Shown: in pieces, positions 17,446 to 29,690 of the stretch
Numbering within the stretch: the first letter of the stretch is position 1
Layout: every line of letters starts with the position of its first letter
NCBI GenBank assembly: GCA_963575745.1
Contig: CAUYUJ010016897.1
Coordinates: 85,001 to 149,000 of the forward strand
Direction: 5' to 3'
Source of the DNA: Prorocentrum cordatum
Lineage: Eukaryota; Sar; Dinophyceae; Prorocentrales; Prorocentraceae
Length of the DNA stretch: 64,000 bases
Made by a program: the position numbers and the translations under genes
The notes under the pieces: generated by a model
Database searches by the model: none
What the model saw: the letters and a program-made list of their open reading frames with translations, nothing else
What the model was told of the DNA's origin: nothing

Positions 17446-19818
17446 ATGGCTGACAATCACAATTTCAACAGTAGCAACCAGGTCATCCCGACCTGGAATG
17501 GTGACCCTGCTAGGTGGCGCGACTTCAAGCAATAAGTGGAGCTCTGGAAGCTCAGCGAGAACCTGGAGATGACGCAAAGTTTCGCATCCAAGGTGGTTCT
17601 CCGACTCACGGGCACCGCCCGTTCGGCCGCGCCCAACTTGCCCGATGCCGACATGCGTCCGCCTGCCGACGAAGCGATTGAGGAAGCCAGCGAGAGGAGG
17701 CGCGACTGCAACCTCAAGGACATCAACAGCGTGCTGGCGCAGCGCGAGTCCCACTTGGGCCAGCAGAAGCCCGCGCAGAAGGGCGACGCGCTCGAGAAGT
17801 TCATCGAGTCGACGCAGCATCGCCGTCGCCGTCGAGAGCGCATGACAGATTGGCTCGTCCGCTTCGAGGCCGGGTCGTATCAACTGCGCGAGAACGAGGT
17901 GGACCTCAACGCGCTCGACGACGTGGCGGGGTGGTTCATGCTCTGGAAGGCCGGGTTGACGGCCGAGCGCCGCGAGCGCGTCGTGGGCAACTTGCCCGAC
18001 GAGCGCTACTCCTACCAGCGCGTCCGCGGCCTGCTGGCGCGCGTGTTCCCGGACCTTCACGCGCCCGAGAGGCAAGCTAGCGTTCCCTCGCGCTCGTGGG
18101 CCCCATCGTCTGCGCGATTCAGTCGCAGCTGGCGTCGACCACCACCTGGTCGGGCCCGTTCCGCCAACATTGCGAGGGGGCCCGAGGGCGACGACGAGCC
18201 AGAAGGCGAGGGGGGTGACGACGATGCCGAGGTCGACGTGCAAGACATCGCCCGACATGAGCAGGAAGCCTTCAGCGCCGAAATCGGATCGTCCAACGTG
18301 GAGATCGCCGAGCTGTTCGACGGCGACGACTCCGCGAAGGTGGAGGCTGCCGCGGCTGAATTGGCTGGGGTCCCCGAGGCCATGGCCGCCATTCGGTCGG
18401 CCCAGGGCGCCCTCGAGGGCCGTGGGGCGGCGTTCCACCGGCGGCGCCCGCCTGCTAAGAACTCGCGGGGCCGCGTCGACCAGCGTAAGAAGTCCTCTCA
18501 GTGTTGGGGCTGCGGCGAGAAGGGCTACTGGGCCGGCGGCGCGGAGTGCCCTGCGACTGGATCCCGCAAGTTCGCGCCGCCCAAGGACAAGTCCAAGGGT
18601 GGGGGGCGCGGTGAACGGCCCCACCGACAGGCGAACATTACTGAGCAAGTCGAATTCGGGGACGAGGAGGTCGGCCTTCATCCCGAGGGGCCAATCACTC
18701 CGCCACCAGAGACCTTGGTCTTTGAGCGCGTGATTCCAGATCTGTCCATGATCAACGCCACCAACAACGGCATGGGCCCGAACGGCGACGGGGTCGGCGT
18801 CGTTGACGCCGCCTGCCTATTTTGCGTTGCCGGTCTCAAGTGGCACCACCGCTGCAAGGACGAGCTCATAAATATTGGCCTCGGCGACCAGATCCTGGAG
18901 GAGCCCGAGGCCGAGGTCAACGGCTTCGGCAACGGTGGTGCGTTCCCCAGCGAGCAGCGCATCACCGCCCCGCTCGTGCGTTGCGGCCGCGCGGGGCGCA
19001 TTGTCTTCAGCGTCGTGGACAGCCCCGCTCTCGGGTTACTCATCGGCCGCGACCTCGCCGAGCCCTCCAAGATCGACATTTCGCTGTGGAAGAGCCAGAT
19101 ACGCATCGGCAGCGCCACTCAGAAGCACGTCACAAGCAGCGCGGGGCATCCCGCAACGCAGCTCCAGCCTGAAGACAGGAACGCCATGGCGGGCACAGGT
19201 CGCAGCGAGAGCTCGAAGACCGGCCCCACTACGTACACTAAGACGAACCAGCTGCCAATGGTCAACAATGCCAGGAAGGGCTCCACGCTTCAGGAACGCA
19301 TCGCGATGCTGATCCCGAAGAATGAAATCGACGTACCTCGGCGCCTTCAGGCAATGCGTCCGAAAGGGTCGCGGCTCATGGCCGCCGTGACATCTGCCTT
19401 GGCCTGCTGCTCTACGGCAGCGACGCCCCCTACCGCGTCGCCCACCGTGCGGACTGTCTGCATTGCCGAGCCCACTGACGACTGCGTCGCCTGTGGAACC
19501 ATACCGCACGAGGATTGCCTACATCTGGGGTTCTGCCAGGAGTGCGTTTTCGGCACCTCTGTTCCGCTCGGCATCGGGGGCGCCAAGGCGAAGGGGGTCA
19601 ACGTCGTGGAGGAGGAGCAGCTCAAGGTACGCGCCCTCGAGAAGGGGGCGCGGCCGCTGCTTGCCGCAGGCAGACGCACTGCCATCGTCACCAACAAGAG
19701 CGGCATCATCCCAAATGTAGTCAACCAAGCCCTCAGGGCCGATCTAGCAAAATCTTCTGCGAGAACTAGTCCAATTTCAAGCCCAAGTTCTTCGGTGCTA
19801 GTTGAATGGCGCTGCTGA
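17446..19818 (+). pseudogene. copia-like Gag-protease, decayed
   Basis: From ATG 17446 the frame reads a Gag start (WNGDPARWRDFKQ), hits TAA at 17533-17535, then continues in frame (VELWKLSENLEM...). A retroviral-type zinc knuckle follows at about 18511-18560, CWGCGEKGYWAGGAEC, where the His ligand appears replaced by Tyr. The protease-like part has VVDAACLFCVAGLKWH (near 18795-18845) where an active enzyme has D-T/S-G or D-T-A, then GLLIGRDL. After about 19700 homology fades and the frame ends in TGA at 19816. Lesions in knuckle, protease and reading frame mark it as inactive. It is a different lineage from the copia copy at the window start. Confidence 0.75.
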
Positions 19819-20484
19819 CAGCAAAGTCAGCAAGAAGTGGTTTACCACGGGGGGAACTGCAGTTCGCTGCGGCCTCCCCTCACATGACCTCCCACGATCA
19901 GCAGTCGTCAACAATCCCGAGCAGGAGATTAGGGCGAAGCTCAAGAAGCACCACAGCGTACGAGCACAGGCTCCTCGTCAAGATCGGTCCCAAGAAGCGC
20001 CCTCAGCTCGAGGCGGGCCGACGGAAACCGCCCAGGATGGTTTCGCTACTCCTCGCCTCAATGCGACGCCTGCGAAGGGAGCTCGGCCCGTGCATCGCCG
20101 TCTCGTTCGAGTAGCCGCGCTACTGTGACGGCTGGAACTCCGCGATGAACCCAGCCGCCGCCGAACTGCGACGTCAACTTCCACGAGTGATCGACTTCGT
20201 CGGATGCGCTTGCAATCTGGGGGCCAAGATTGTGACTGGTCATGTCGGCATGGACAACTCACTCAGGAGGTTCTGCGATCGGACCCATCGACGCGCTGGA
20301 GTTCAGGTCGCGACGCGAAGAACAGCGATAACTACGCGAGCTCGTCGCCGCCCTCGCCCGGCAGCTGCGCAAGCCGAACGAGCCGGCCCCGCGGGGGGCA
20401 AATCTTGCCCAGCCGGCGCAGCCGACGCGGAGGAGGGCAGCCAGACGGACTGCACCTGCCCCAGCCGCCTCCGTCGAGCCACTT
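19819..20484. other. decayed pol interval, frames broken
   Basis: Several short overlapping frames with no recognisable domain, lying between the protease remnant and a pre-integrase scrap. Probably the same element after indels. Confidence 0.4.
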
Positions 20485-20679
20485 CTGACGGCAGCGGAGG
20501 AGCGCGCCCTGAAGGCCGCCGTCGTGCAGCTCCGCGTCAACGCCGGTCACCCGTCCAACGAGTCGCTGGCTCGGGCTATCCGCATTGCTTGTAAGGGTAA
20601 CCTGCCTGATAGGCTGAAATCTGGAGTTAGGCTGTGGGACCTTGAGGCAACGCGCGCGGGTAATATATGCACAATGTAA
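20485..20679 (+). pseudogene. pre-integrase remnant of the copia-like element
   Basis: 65 codons in the gag frame: LTAAEERALKAAVVQLRVNA, then GHPSNESLARAIRIACKG, resembling the GHPS-type start of the integrase zinc region in copia-like elements. It stops at TAA 20677. The rest of pol is missing, so the element is truncated here. Confidence 0.5.
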
Positions 20680-21302
20680 TGTTTACCAACCTGGAAAATC
20701 AACGCACAAGATAATCAAACCCCCCTCCCACCACATTACGAAAACAAAAAAACATAGGAGGAGGGAGAGGAGGGGTTTAGGTCAGGAGGGGCAACGAAAG
20801 GAGGGGGATCCACATGGCAAGACGGTCTTCTGAGGTCTGTGACTCCGGAACATCCAGTCGGAAAATGAGGGAGATGAGGAAAGGGGTTGGGCGGGAAAGG
20901 GAAAGAGAGGGGAACGGGATAATGGATGGTGCGCCTTTTGCATTGCAGCCATAACAATCAGGATCTCTGCCCCGCCCATTCATTCATTTCAAATCTTGTT
21001 TCTCTTTACCATTCCGCCCCTTTTCCACCTTCCCCTCTGGCCCCCCTTTTCCCGCCACTTGCCCCCCTTCTCCTCCGCCGTGTTCCTATTCCATTCCGCT
21101 CTCCGTATTTTCATATCACATATCCTTCTCATCCTCTGTCCCAGGCCCGTGACGCCCCCCCGCTTATTTTGTGCCTTCGAGGGGCCTCCTCGCTGCCACG
21201 GCTGGTTCGTGAAACTGGCGCGTTTGGGGCCCTTGCCTTGATGGGGTCCAGGGTCCAGGGGAAAATGTTCAGCCCGCCAGCCCTGCTCGCCCCGTCACCA
21301 CC
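20680..21302. other. no gene seen; purine-rich then pyrimidine-rich DNA
   Basis: GA-rich at 20750-20930, CT-rich at 20995-21145. No coding frame with recognisable composition. Confidence 0.5.
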
Positions 21303-21328
21303 CGTCACAGCCATTTTGGCTTTGGCTG
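21303..21328 (+). promoter_or_regulatory. spliced-leader relic before the start codon
   Basis: CCGT, three extra bases, then AGCCATTTTGGCT, an exact 13-base match to the core of the dinoflagellate spliced leader, then TTGGCTG and immediately ATG at 21329. A leader fused to a genomic gene is the mark of a trans-spliced mRNA that was copied back into the genome. Family knowledge: such relics are common in dinoflagellates. The link to this gene is inference. Confidence 0.45.
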
Positions 21329-22402
21329 ATGCTCGGGTTCTTGTACCTCGACGGTGGTGCTGAGCCAGCGCCAGCGTCGCCAGCAGCGCCCGCGGCGCCG
21401 CCAGGTGCAGCACCAGCGCCACACGGTGGCCACCTCATCTCTCGCCCCTCTTCCTCATCTTATCTTCCTGCTCATCCTGCTCATCCTCGCTCGTCGTCTT
21501 TCGTCTGATTGCTACCCCTCCTCCCGCCCAGGCGGCGGGCGCGGACGTGGCGGCGGCGGCCGCAGAGGCCGCGGTGTTCGTGGAGGCCGCGGTCGCGGCC
21601 GCGCACCAGGATTCGTTCGAAGTGCTTCGGAGGCTACGCGTCGGCAACTGCGGCAGCACGAACAACGTGCTGAACGGGTTGCTGAATGTCACTGTGCCCT
21701 GGCACCGTCCGAGGCCGCGCAGGTGAGCAGAGTGTTGGTGTCACCCGATGTGCAGCAGGGTCGGTCTCAGCAGGAGCCATTCTTGTTCAGCGACGCAGCG
21801 GTGATGGCGACGAACTCTAGGAATAGGCATGCAGCGTTCTATCGAAGGAGGGATCGGGGATCGGTATCGCATGTAGTAGCGCAGGCAGCTGGTGTTTCAA
21901 ACTTGTTCTGCAGTGGTGACGTGGGCGTCGCCGATGCCCTCTGGACCATGAATGTGTTCGACGATGCAGATATGTGGGTGTGCCGCGAGTGCTGTGGCGA
22001 CGACGACATATGCAAGCTACTCCATGGGTCGAGGTGGCAAGCTACTGCGAAAAAGTCTAGACGGAGAGGTAATTCCGTTCATGTGCCAGTGTTGACGATA
22101 TGCGAAGATGTATTTCTCGTGCCGCTGTTGGATCACGTGTCATTGCTGTTGGCTGCCGTGTTCATTCGCCGTGCCAAGCTTTTCCAATACCTAACGCTGC
22201 CACCGTTCGCAATATATGGAAGACCTGGAGCGTTTTGACGGCGACGGGAGCAGACAACAAAGGTTGACCCACGCAGATGCGTTCAGCGAGCGTTGGGCAG
22301 AATACGATGGAAGACACTTATCGTGTGCAAAGACAATTTGGGTGTAAACGATTGCATCGTCGGCCTCGGGCGGCGGGAACTTTTTTCGTAACGGTGGCTA
22401 TT
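21329..22402 (+). pseudogene. exons 1-2 of an unrecognised multi-exon gene (RG-rich N-terminus)
   Basis: Exon 1 (21329-21425) encodes MLGFLYLDGGAEPAPASPA... . A GT-AG intron of 106 bp (21426-21531, with a clear pyrimidine tract before CCCAG) joins it in phase to exon 2, which starts with an RGG-type stretch (GGRGRGGGGRRGRG, then GRAPGFVRSASEA). It goes on to ALWTMNVFDDADMWV and VPVLTICEDVFLV. An in-frame TGA at 22236-22238 is followed by more apparently homologous coding (WKTLIVCKDNLGVNDCIVG, about 22300-22360), and a frame shift near 22375 leads to FFVTVAIV. No enzymatic domain is recognised. I read the blocks at 24155, 25934, 26824, 30013 and 31179 as further exons of the same family, from similar style and junction fit. 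Confidence 0.5.
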
Positions 22403-22409
22403 GTTGACG

Positions 22410-24149
<1,740 letters not shown>

Positions 24150-24154
24150 ATTCA

Positions 24155-24903
24155 GTGACAATGTTGGTGATGAATTGCACAGGTCGTTCGGCCGTTCTTT
24201 CTATGAAGCCCATGTGCGAGGTCGGGTCGTTGCCATCGACTCTAGTTCGACTTGCTCGCGTTTTGCAGTCTGGGAGGTCGGCAGCAACGTTCGAGGACGC
24301 AGTGGGCCATGTTCTTCGCGACCCCACCGACGGTTTCCAGTGCGCGAGGGCGCGCGAGCTGCAGGAATCGGCGCCGATCTGGAGGGGGCGAGCCCGCCAG
24401 ATTTTGATCAGATCCAGGCCGGCAGGGGGCCTCGCGGAAGAGGGCGAGAAGTACATCTTGGACGCCGACAGCGGTGATTGGACGAGCAGGACGGTGACTC
24501 ACTATTGCCTCGGCGAGCGCCTTTGCCCCCTTCATTGTTCATCGCCGCAGGCGGCGAGGCGCCGCGTGACGCATGCGGTCAAGCTTTCGGCGTGCGCTGA
24601 CATGGGGGTGCCGCTTCTTTATCGTTGGATGGGTTTCGAGAAGGCCGCCAGCGTGGCTCCTCGAGGCAGGATGCAGCATGATTTGTCATTACGCGCGCTT
24701 TCTCATTGTTTCCCAGCGGCTGCCGTGAGAGATGCAGAGGCGCAGTTGGCAGCCGCGGCCGCGACCGTCACTGACAGCGACATTGCAAAAGCCACGAAAA
24801 AGGTGAAGGCTGGCCAGGTTATCCAATACATGACTCAGGACCACAACGGGGGATCCATTAACGATGCCATCGTTTGCAGTCGACCGCTTCAGCATTATTG
24901 AAT
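24155..24903 (+). CDS. exon 3 of the unrecognised multi-exon gene
   Basis: An open coding block: VTMLVMNCTGRSAVLSMKP, ...GSLPSTLVRLARVLQSG, DADSGDWTSRTVTHYC, LCPLHC, MGVPLLYRWMGFEKAA, RMQHDLSLRALSHCFP, and an Ala-rich helix ending SRPLQHY at 24897. Cys residues (HYC...CPLHC) could bind metal. It lies between two repeat insertions sharing inverted-repeat ends, and both borders look like exon edges. No known domain. Confidence 0.5.
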
Positions 24904-25939
24904 CGCTTCGCTCATTCCGCCGGCCCGTGATATGGCATCGCTGGTTTTTGTATGTGTGTTCGTTGCCCATGTTGTGCTCTTGGGGGCGGGTGTCGTTCGG
25001 ACGCGTTGTGTGGGGAGTTTTGATGGTGAAGCAGTTCCCTGGGGGTCGTCTCTCGATGGGGTGAAATAGGGTCGTCGTCAAGATGCTTCTTTGGGGGGCC
25101 TCTTGGGGTCTGGTGAGAGGCCGTTCGGGGGCGCCTGGGAGACATGTTTGAAGCCTTCTGGGGCTTCTTTTGGGCCTCCTGGGAGTCTCCTGGGGCCTCT
25201 TGGCGACATCTCGGGGCCTCTTGGAGGCCTCTTGGGGCCTCTTTGGGACCTCCTGGGCGCCTTCTGGGACGGAGGGCTCCATTTTTGAGTTCTCGGTATC
25301 CCTCCTGAGTCCCTCTTGGGCCCGTCTTGGGGCCTCTTGGTCCGTCTTGGGCGGCACTTGGGCCGTCTTGAGGGCTCTCTTGGGTCGTTTCGGCGCCGTC
25401 TTGGGAGCTTCGTGGGCCGTCTTGGAGCGGTCTTGGGGGCCTCTTGGGCCGTCTTGGAGCGTCCGGAAGCCGAAAAAGCCAGAACACAAAAAACATCGAA
25501 AAAACAATGAAAATCAACGATTTTGGCCTCTTGGGGCTCTCTTCGGAGGCCTCTTGGAAGGCTCTTGGGGCGTCTTGGAGGCCTCTTGGGCTGTCTTGGG
25601 AGCCTTTTGGGCCGTCTTGGGGTCATCTTCGGCGTCTTCGAGCGCTCTTTGGGCGTCTCGGGGGCCTCTTGGGCAGTCTTGGGGGCCTCTTGGGGCACTC
25701 TGAGCGCGCTCTGGGGAGCCTGAGAGGCCGCGCCCAGAAGGAAAACCATCTCTGAGTAGACTTGGTCGGGCGGCGGTCGGGCGGCGGTCGGGCGGCGACC
25801 GGGCGTTGGTCGGGGTGCTTTTCGCCGGGGGACCCCCAGGGGCCGCCCCGCGCGCGCGAACTAGAAATACTGTTAATACTGTTAATCAGTTACCGGAGAT
25901 CTTAGCACGCCCTGGCCCGTTGGGCCGGCGAATTTGAAT
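24904..25939 (+). mobile_element. introner-like insertion 2 flanked by TTGAAT repeats
   Basis: TTGAAT occurs at 24898-24903 and again at 25934-25939, one at each edge. Just inside are CGCCGGCCC (24918-24926) and its exact complement GGGCCGGCG (25922-25930). The left edge (CGCTTCGCTCATTCCGCC) resembles the left ends of insertions 1 and 3. Removing it joins SRPLQHY to LNAAFAADTAV in frame with no GT-AG requirement. The interior holds the 12-bp minisatellite at 25084-25740. Confidence 0.6.
25084..25740. repeat. GGCCTCTTGGG-type 11-13-bp minisatellite, array 1
   Basis: Dozens of degenerate copies of GGGGCCTCTTGG and GGGCCGTCTTGG. Related arrays occur at 27915-28240, 29030-29690 and 40672-40915. 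Pro/Arg/Lys-rich frames on the minus strand are artefacts of it. Confidence 0.85.
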
Positions 25940-26932
25940 GCAGCCTTTGCGGCAGACACCGCTGTTGCCAGCTTCTGTGACGCTGTAGCTTCGACAGTGG
26001 CGGCCAACGCGGAGGAGCTCAGGGCCGATCAATTTCGTGACGCTGCCATTCAGAAAAATTTCGAATCCGTCTGTGGCCGTCGTGGCAGGTCTGTTCAGGT
26101 GGAGTTTGCAGATATGTTGCAAGATTATTCGTCTTCGAGCTGGGGTCAGATGCCTGGTGCTACGTTGGATGCTAAGTTTGCGGCGTCACTGCGAATTATG
26201 CGGGGGTCTTCTGATTCACATGTCAGGTTGGTCAGGTACTTCGAGAAGCCTCAGTTCGAGCTCTTGTCGATCGTTGGAGCCAGCGACGTTTGCGATGCAG
26301 GTGTTGTCGCACGTGGGTGCGGTCGTTTACGGGACAGGTACCGAGCTTGTAACCACTGTGTCGATACTCATTACACGAAGCCGTGGGTAGACGTTTTGCT
26401 CGATGGTGATGCTGCGACGGCTGAGAAAGCTTATCATGTATTGCGAGGGCACCTGGCATCCTTGCGGGTATCTTCCAGCATTTGTGAGCGCAAGCACCTC
26501 TCGGGCCAGGAGGCGCGCCCTCGGAAGCGAGGGCGGGCTTTGAGACTCCAGACCCTCGCCCAAGCGACTTGCTTGAAATCCGTCCAGAGGGGTCACCAGC
26601 GGGCGCAGGGAACCTTGAGGAGATCATCTTTGCCGCGTCCTGGGCTCAGGCGGAGGTTCGCACAGCGCCTGGCAATGTTCAAAGCCTTGCGGACCAGGAG
26701 GCCGTCTAAGAGGATGCCCCATCCCAAAGTCGACGAGCCGAAATCCTTCGCATCAGTAATTTTGGGTCTCGGAGCCCACAGGCCGGTTTTTCATGTTTTC
26801 CATTCGACGTTCCATGAAGCCCGATGTCATTCCGAGGCCGCGCGTCGAACGTTTTCGATGGCGCGTCGCGTTATGCGATGTCACGTGCGTTGGGGTCGTC
26901 AAAGGCTTGCGTGCTTGTTGCGGATCGGTTGA
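25934..26932 (+). CDS. exon 4 of the unrecognised multi-exon gene
   Basis: The block starts LNAAFAADTAVASFCDAVA and runs through EELRADQFRDAAIQKNFESV, ASLRIMRGSSDSHVRLVRYF and a Cys/His cluster (YRACNHCVDTHY). It ends with a basic part, SSSICERKHLSGQEARPRKR then GRALRLQTLAQAT, probably near 26750; the remaining codons may be intron. The ERKHLSGQE segment followed by a basic run suggests nucleic-acid binding, but I do not recognise a named domain. Confidence 0.45.
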   Translation: MNAAFAADTAVASFCDAVASTVAANAEELRADQFRDAAIQKNFESVCGRRGRSVQVEFADMLQDYSSSSWGQMPGATLDAKFAASLRIMRGSSDSHVRLVRYFEKPQFELLSIVGASDVCDAGVVARGCGRLRDRYRACNHCVDTHYTKPWVDVLLDGDAATAEKAYHVLRGHLASLRVSSSICERKHLSGQEARPRKRGRALRLQTLAQATCLKSVQRGHQRAQGTLRRSSLPRPGLRRRFAQRLAMFKALRTRRPSKRMPHPKVDEPKSFASVILGLGAHRPVFHVFHSTFHEARCHSEAARRTFSMARRVMRCHVRWGRQRLACLLRIG

Positions 26933-27160
26933 TGTGGGCTGGGGTTTCTCAGGATTGTACATTTGCTTTGCGCTGGGGCGGTTTCGACCCCCATCCCTGG
27001 CTGATCCACCCCGCGGGTAACGTCGCAGGAAGAGTTCGATCATTTCGTTCGTAGTGCCAGCGATGCTGTCGCGGACATTGACCGCGCCACGGGGGTGGGT
27101 CGTCCAGAAATTTCCTACCATATTGCAGTGTTGGTTCTTCGTTTTGAAGAGACACCGCCC
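26824..27160 (+). pseudogene. exon 5 remnant, frameshifted
   Basis: Frame 1 reads MSFRGRASNVFDGASRYAMS to GGFDPHPWLIHPAGN. Near 27018 the plausible coding passes one frame on: VTSQEEFDHFVRSASDAVAD, then IDRATGVGRPEISYHIAVLV up to about 27150. Helical, acidic, unknown function. Confidence 0.35.
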
Positions 27161-27440
27161 CGCGTCATTCCTTCCGGCCCCCTCCCTCGTCCTCCCTCTT
27201 CGCGTATCTGCCCCTGCTCTCCGCGTGTCTCCGTCGTCATCGTCCATCGTCATCGTCGCCATAACCATCATCATCAGCATCATCAGCATTCTCGCCGTCC
27301 CCATCATCAATACCACCACCATCCTCATCAACATCATCAAAACACCCCCCTTGTTCCCCCGCGTCTCTGCTTCGCCACGTCCCCCGCAAGCGTCGTGGCC
27401 TTGTGAGGTGCTCCACCGAAGGCCCCATCGGCAGGGTCCT
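27161..27440. repeat. pyrimidine-rich and (CAT)n tract
   Basis: CT-rich at 27165-27225, then CATCATCAG/CATCGT triplets at 27235-27335. No gene is supported. CGTCATTCCTTCCGGCCCC at 27164-27182 resembles the left ends of the insertion family. Confidence 0.6.
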
Positions 27441-27443
27441 TAG

Positions 27444-27835
27444 TGCGCCGCCCAGCCCATGTCGGCACGCCCCTCAGACGCTTCGTGCCCCCATGTGGAG
27501 CTCATCAGAGGTCCCGGCGGCAAGGTCCACATGCCGTCGCCCAGGCCACATTGATGACACCCTCAAACATTTCGTGCCCCTATAGGCAGCTCCATCAAAA
27601 AAATGGTCCCAGCGGCAGGTTTCCCAGGCCGCCGCCCAGCATCTTTCGGCATGCGTTTCACACGCTTCGTGGCCCCACGGGGAGCTTCACCGACGGCCCC
27701 ACAGGCAGGGCCCACAGGCCGCCGCCCAGCCCATTCCGTCATGCGCTCACAAGCTTCGTGGCCCCATTGGGGAGCACCCTCTATGGCCCAAGCGACAGGG
27801 TCCACATGCCGTCGCCCAGCCCATGTCGTCCACGA
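27444..27835. repeat. ~90-bp tandem repeat, 4-5 copies
   Basis: GCCGYCGCCCAG recurs at about 27444, 27533, 27628, 27718 and 27808 (spacing 89-95 bp). Each is followed by a CTTCGTGSCCCC block. Frames on both strands reflect the repeat. Confidence 0.8.
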
Positions 27836-28340
27836 GTGGCGCCCAGCACGGCTCCAAGAGCGCCCCAAGAGGCGCCGAGTAAGTTGCACCCTCATGCAAA
27901 TAGTTTTTGTCACTTGTGGGGGTCCTCTTGGGGCCCTCTTGGAGCATTCTTGGGGCCCTCTGGGAGCGTTCTTGGGGCCTTCCCGGGGCCCCAGTGGGCC
28001 CTCGGAGGGCCCCAAGAACGTTCCCCGAGGGCCCCAAGAGGGACCCCCCAAAGTGGTACAAAGAATTCGCGCGAACGTGCAATCTGTTGTAGGCCTTTCG
28101 GGGCCCTCTGGGAGCTCTCTTGGGGCCCCCATTGGTGGCGCCTTGGGGCCTTGGGATGGCTCCAAGAGGCTTCGGGATTGCCCCAGACCGCCACAAGACA
28201 GCTCCGAGACGGCCGTCGAGCACCACGGGTGAAAGCAAGTGAGGCTAGGGAACAGGGCCTCTGGTAAGCCGCCACTGCGCCCCCTGGACTACCCAGACAG
28301 CGAGGGGACCTGAAACGCCCTGGGGCTCCAGGGGCCCCAG
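27836..28340. repeat. GGGGCCCTCTTGG minisatellite, array 2
   Basis: Degenerate 12-13-bp units on both orientations at about 27915-28240, so parts of the array can fold on themselves. No gene. Confidence 0.7.
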
Positions 28341-28342
28341 AT

Positions 28343-28396
28343 TAGTGAAGTGAAGGTTTTTGCCATGCAAGCACCCCGAAATTCTTCACTTCACTA
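28343..28396. repeat. 13-bp perfect inverted repeat
   Basis: TAGTGAAGTGAAG near 28343 and its complement CTTCACTTCACTA near 28384 can form a hairpin with a loop of about 28 bases. Confidence 0.75.
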
Positions 28397-28599
28397 AACC
28401 GGACCCAGGACGAACTCGCTACGCTCCAGTCCCGCGGGAGATCCAAGACTCCCGCCGCCGCCCGGGGACGTTGCTGCATTGCGGTGCTCTGGTCACTGTT
28501 AATGGCTTCCGCGGGCTGCAGCGGCTCACTTCCATGACTACCCCGACTCACGAATCCAGTGGTTGGTCTGGCTCTATGGGTTGGTTTCGTTGTGTCGGT

Positions 28600-28870
28600 T
28601 GATTTTATGCTTGGTTGGCGGTCGGTGGATTTCGCGTTGTTCATTGGTGTCGTGAAGTGATTTGTCGTTTGGTTGGTCAGTGCCGTTTTGTTGATTCGTG
28701 CCGTTTTGTTGGTTGGTGTCGTTTCGTTGGTTGGTGTCGTTTTGTTGCTTGGTGTCGTTTTGTTGCTTGGTGTCCTTTTGTTGGCCGGTGTCGATTTGTT
28801 GGTTTGTTGGTTGGTGTCGGTTTGTTGGTTGGTGTCGTTTTGTTGCTTGGCGTCGTCCTGGCGGCGTGGC
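28600..28870. repeat. TTGGTTGGTGTCGTT-type 20-bp minisatellite
   Basis: About ten copies of a unit reading GTCGTTTTGTTGSTTGGT, TG-rich on the + strand and CA-rich on the other. Confidence 0.85.
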
Positions 28871-29029
28871 CGATAATCGGCGGCCTGCAATGGCGCCAGG
28901 ATTTGTTTCGGGCCAGCCTTGATCGCCCTCATCATTCTCATATTCGTCAGCGTCAGCACTCGTCGCCCCCATCCGCGCACACATGCGGCCCTGGTACGGC
29001 TCTCACGCGGCCCTGCGAAGGCCTTCACT

Positions 29030-29690
29030 GTGCTCCCCAAAGCTTTCTGAGGGGCCCCCCAGAGGCCCCAAGAGGGCACTGGAAATTGTCGCTTCCAACT
29101 CCGCCAGGCGGAGGTCAACAAGGGTCTCACTGGTGCACTTCCAGGAATCGTCGTTCGATCCTCTTGGGGCCCTCCTGGGGCCTTCTGGAGCCGTCTTGGA
29201 AGCTCCGAGCGGCTCCATGAAGGCGCCGGGCAATATCGCTTCCAATTCCGCCAGGTGGAGTTAGACCAGGGGCTCACTGAGGCCCCTTTTTGCGCCCTCC
29301 TCTGCCTTTGAAAAAGCCCCGATGGGGTTCTTCAGTGCCGAGGGCCCCTAAGAGGCCTCCAGTAGGGTATTGAAGTTATCGCTTCCAACTCCGCCACGCG
29401 GAGTTGAACCCAGGGCGGCTCTCTATGGCCCTTTCGGGGCCTTCTTATTTCTGAGGCCCTAAGTGGGCCCTGGGAGGTGTCATTTTCACGGGCGTTGAAA
29501 GTGACACTGCGGAGGGCCCTCTTGGGCCCTTCTTGGGGCCTCTTTTGGGTCCCTCTGGGAGCCCTCTTGGTGCCGCCCTGGGGCCTTCTCGGGGCCTTCT
29601 TGGAGCCTTTCTGGTGCTCTTTAAGTGGGCCCTGGGAGGTGTCACTTTCACGGGCGCTGAAAGTGACGCATCGAAGGGCCCGCTTTCCCT
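29030..29690. repeat. nested repeats: ~145-bp triplication and hairpin pair
   Basis: A block reading TCGCTTCCAACTCCGCCA then a GCGGAG complement recurs at about 29087, 29232 and 29376. Downstream, GTGTCACTTTCACGGGCG with the complementary TGAAAGTGAC occurs twice (about 29474 and 29637). CTCTTGGGGCC minisatellite units lie between them. Confidence 0.75.

Noticed and set aside
24689-25749. Minus-strand Pro/Arg/Lys-rich ORFs of 200-270 codons
   Set aside because: Antisense of the 12-bp minisatellite at 25084-25740.
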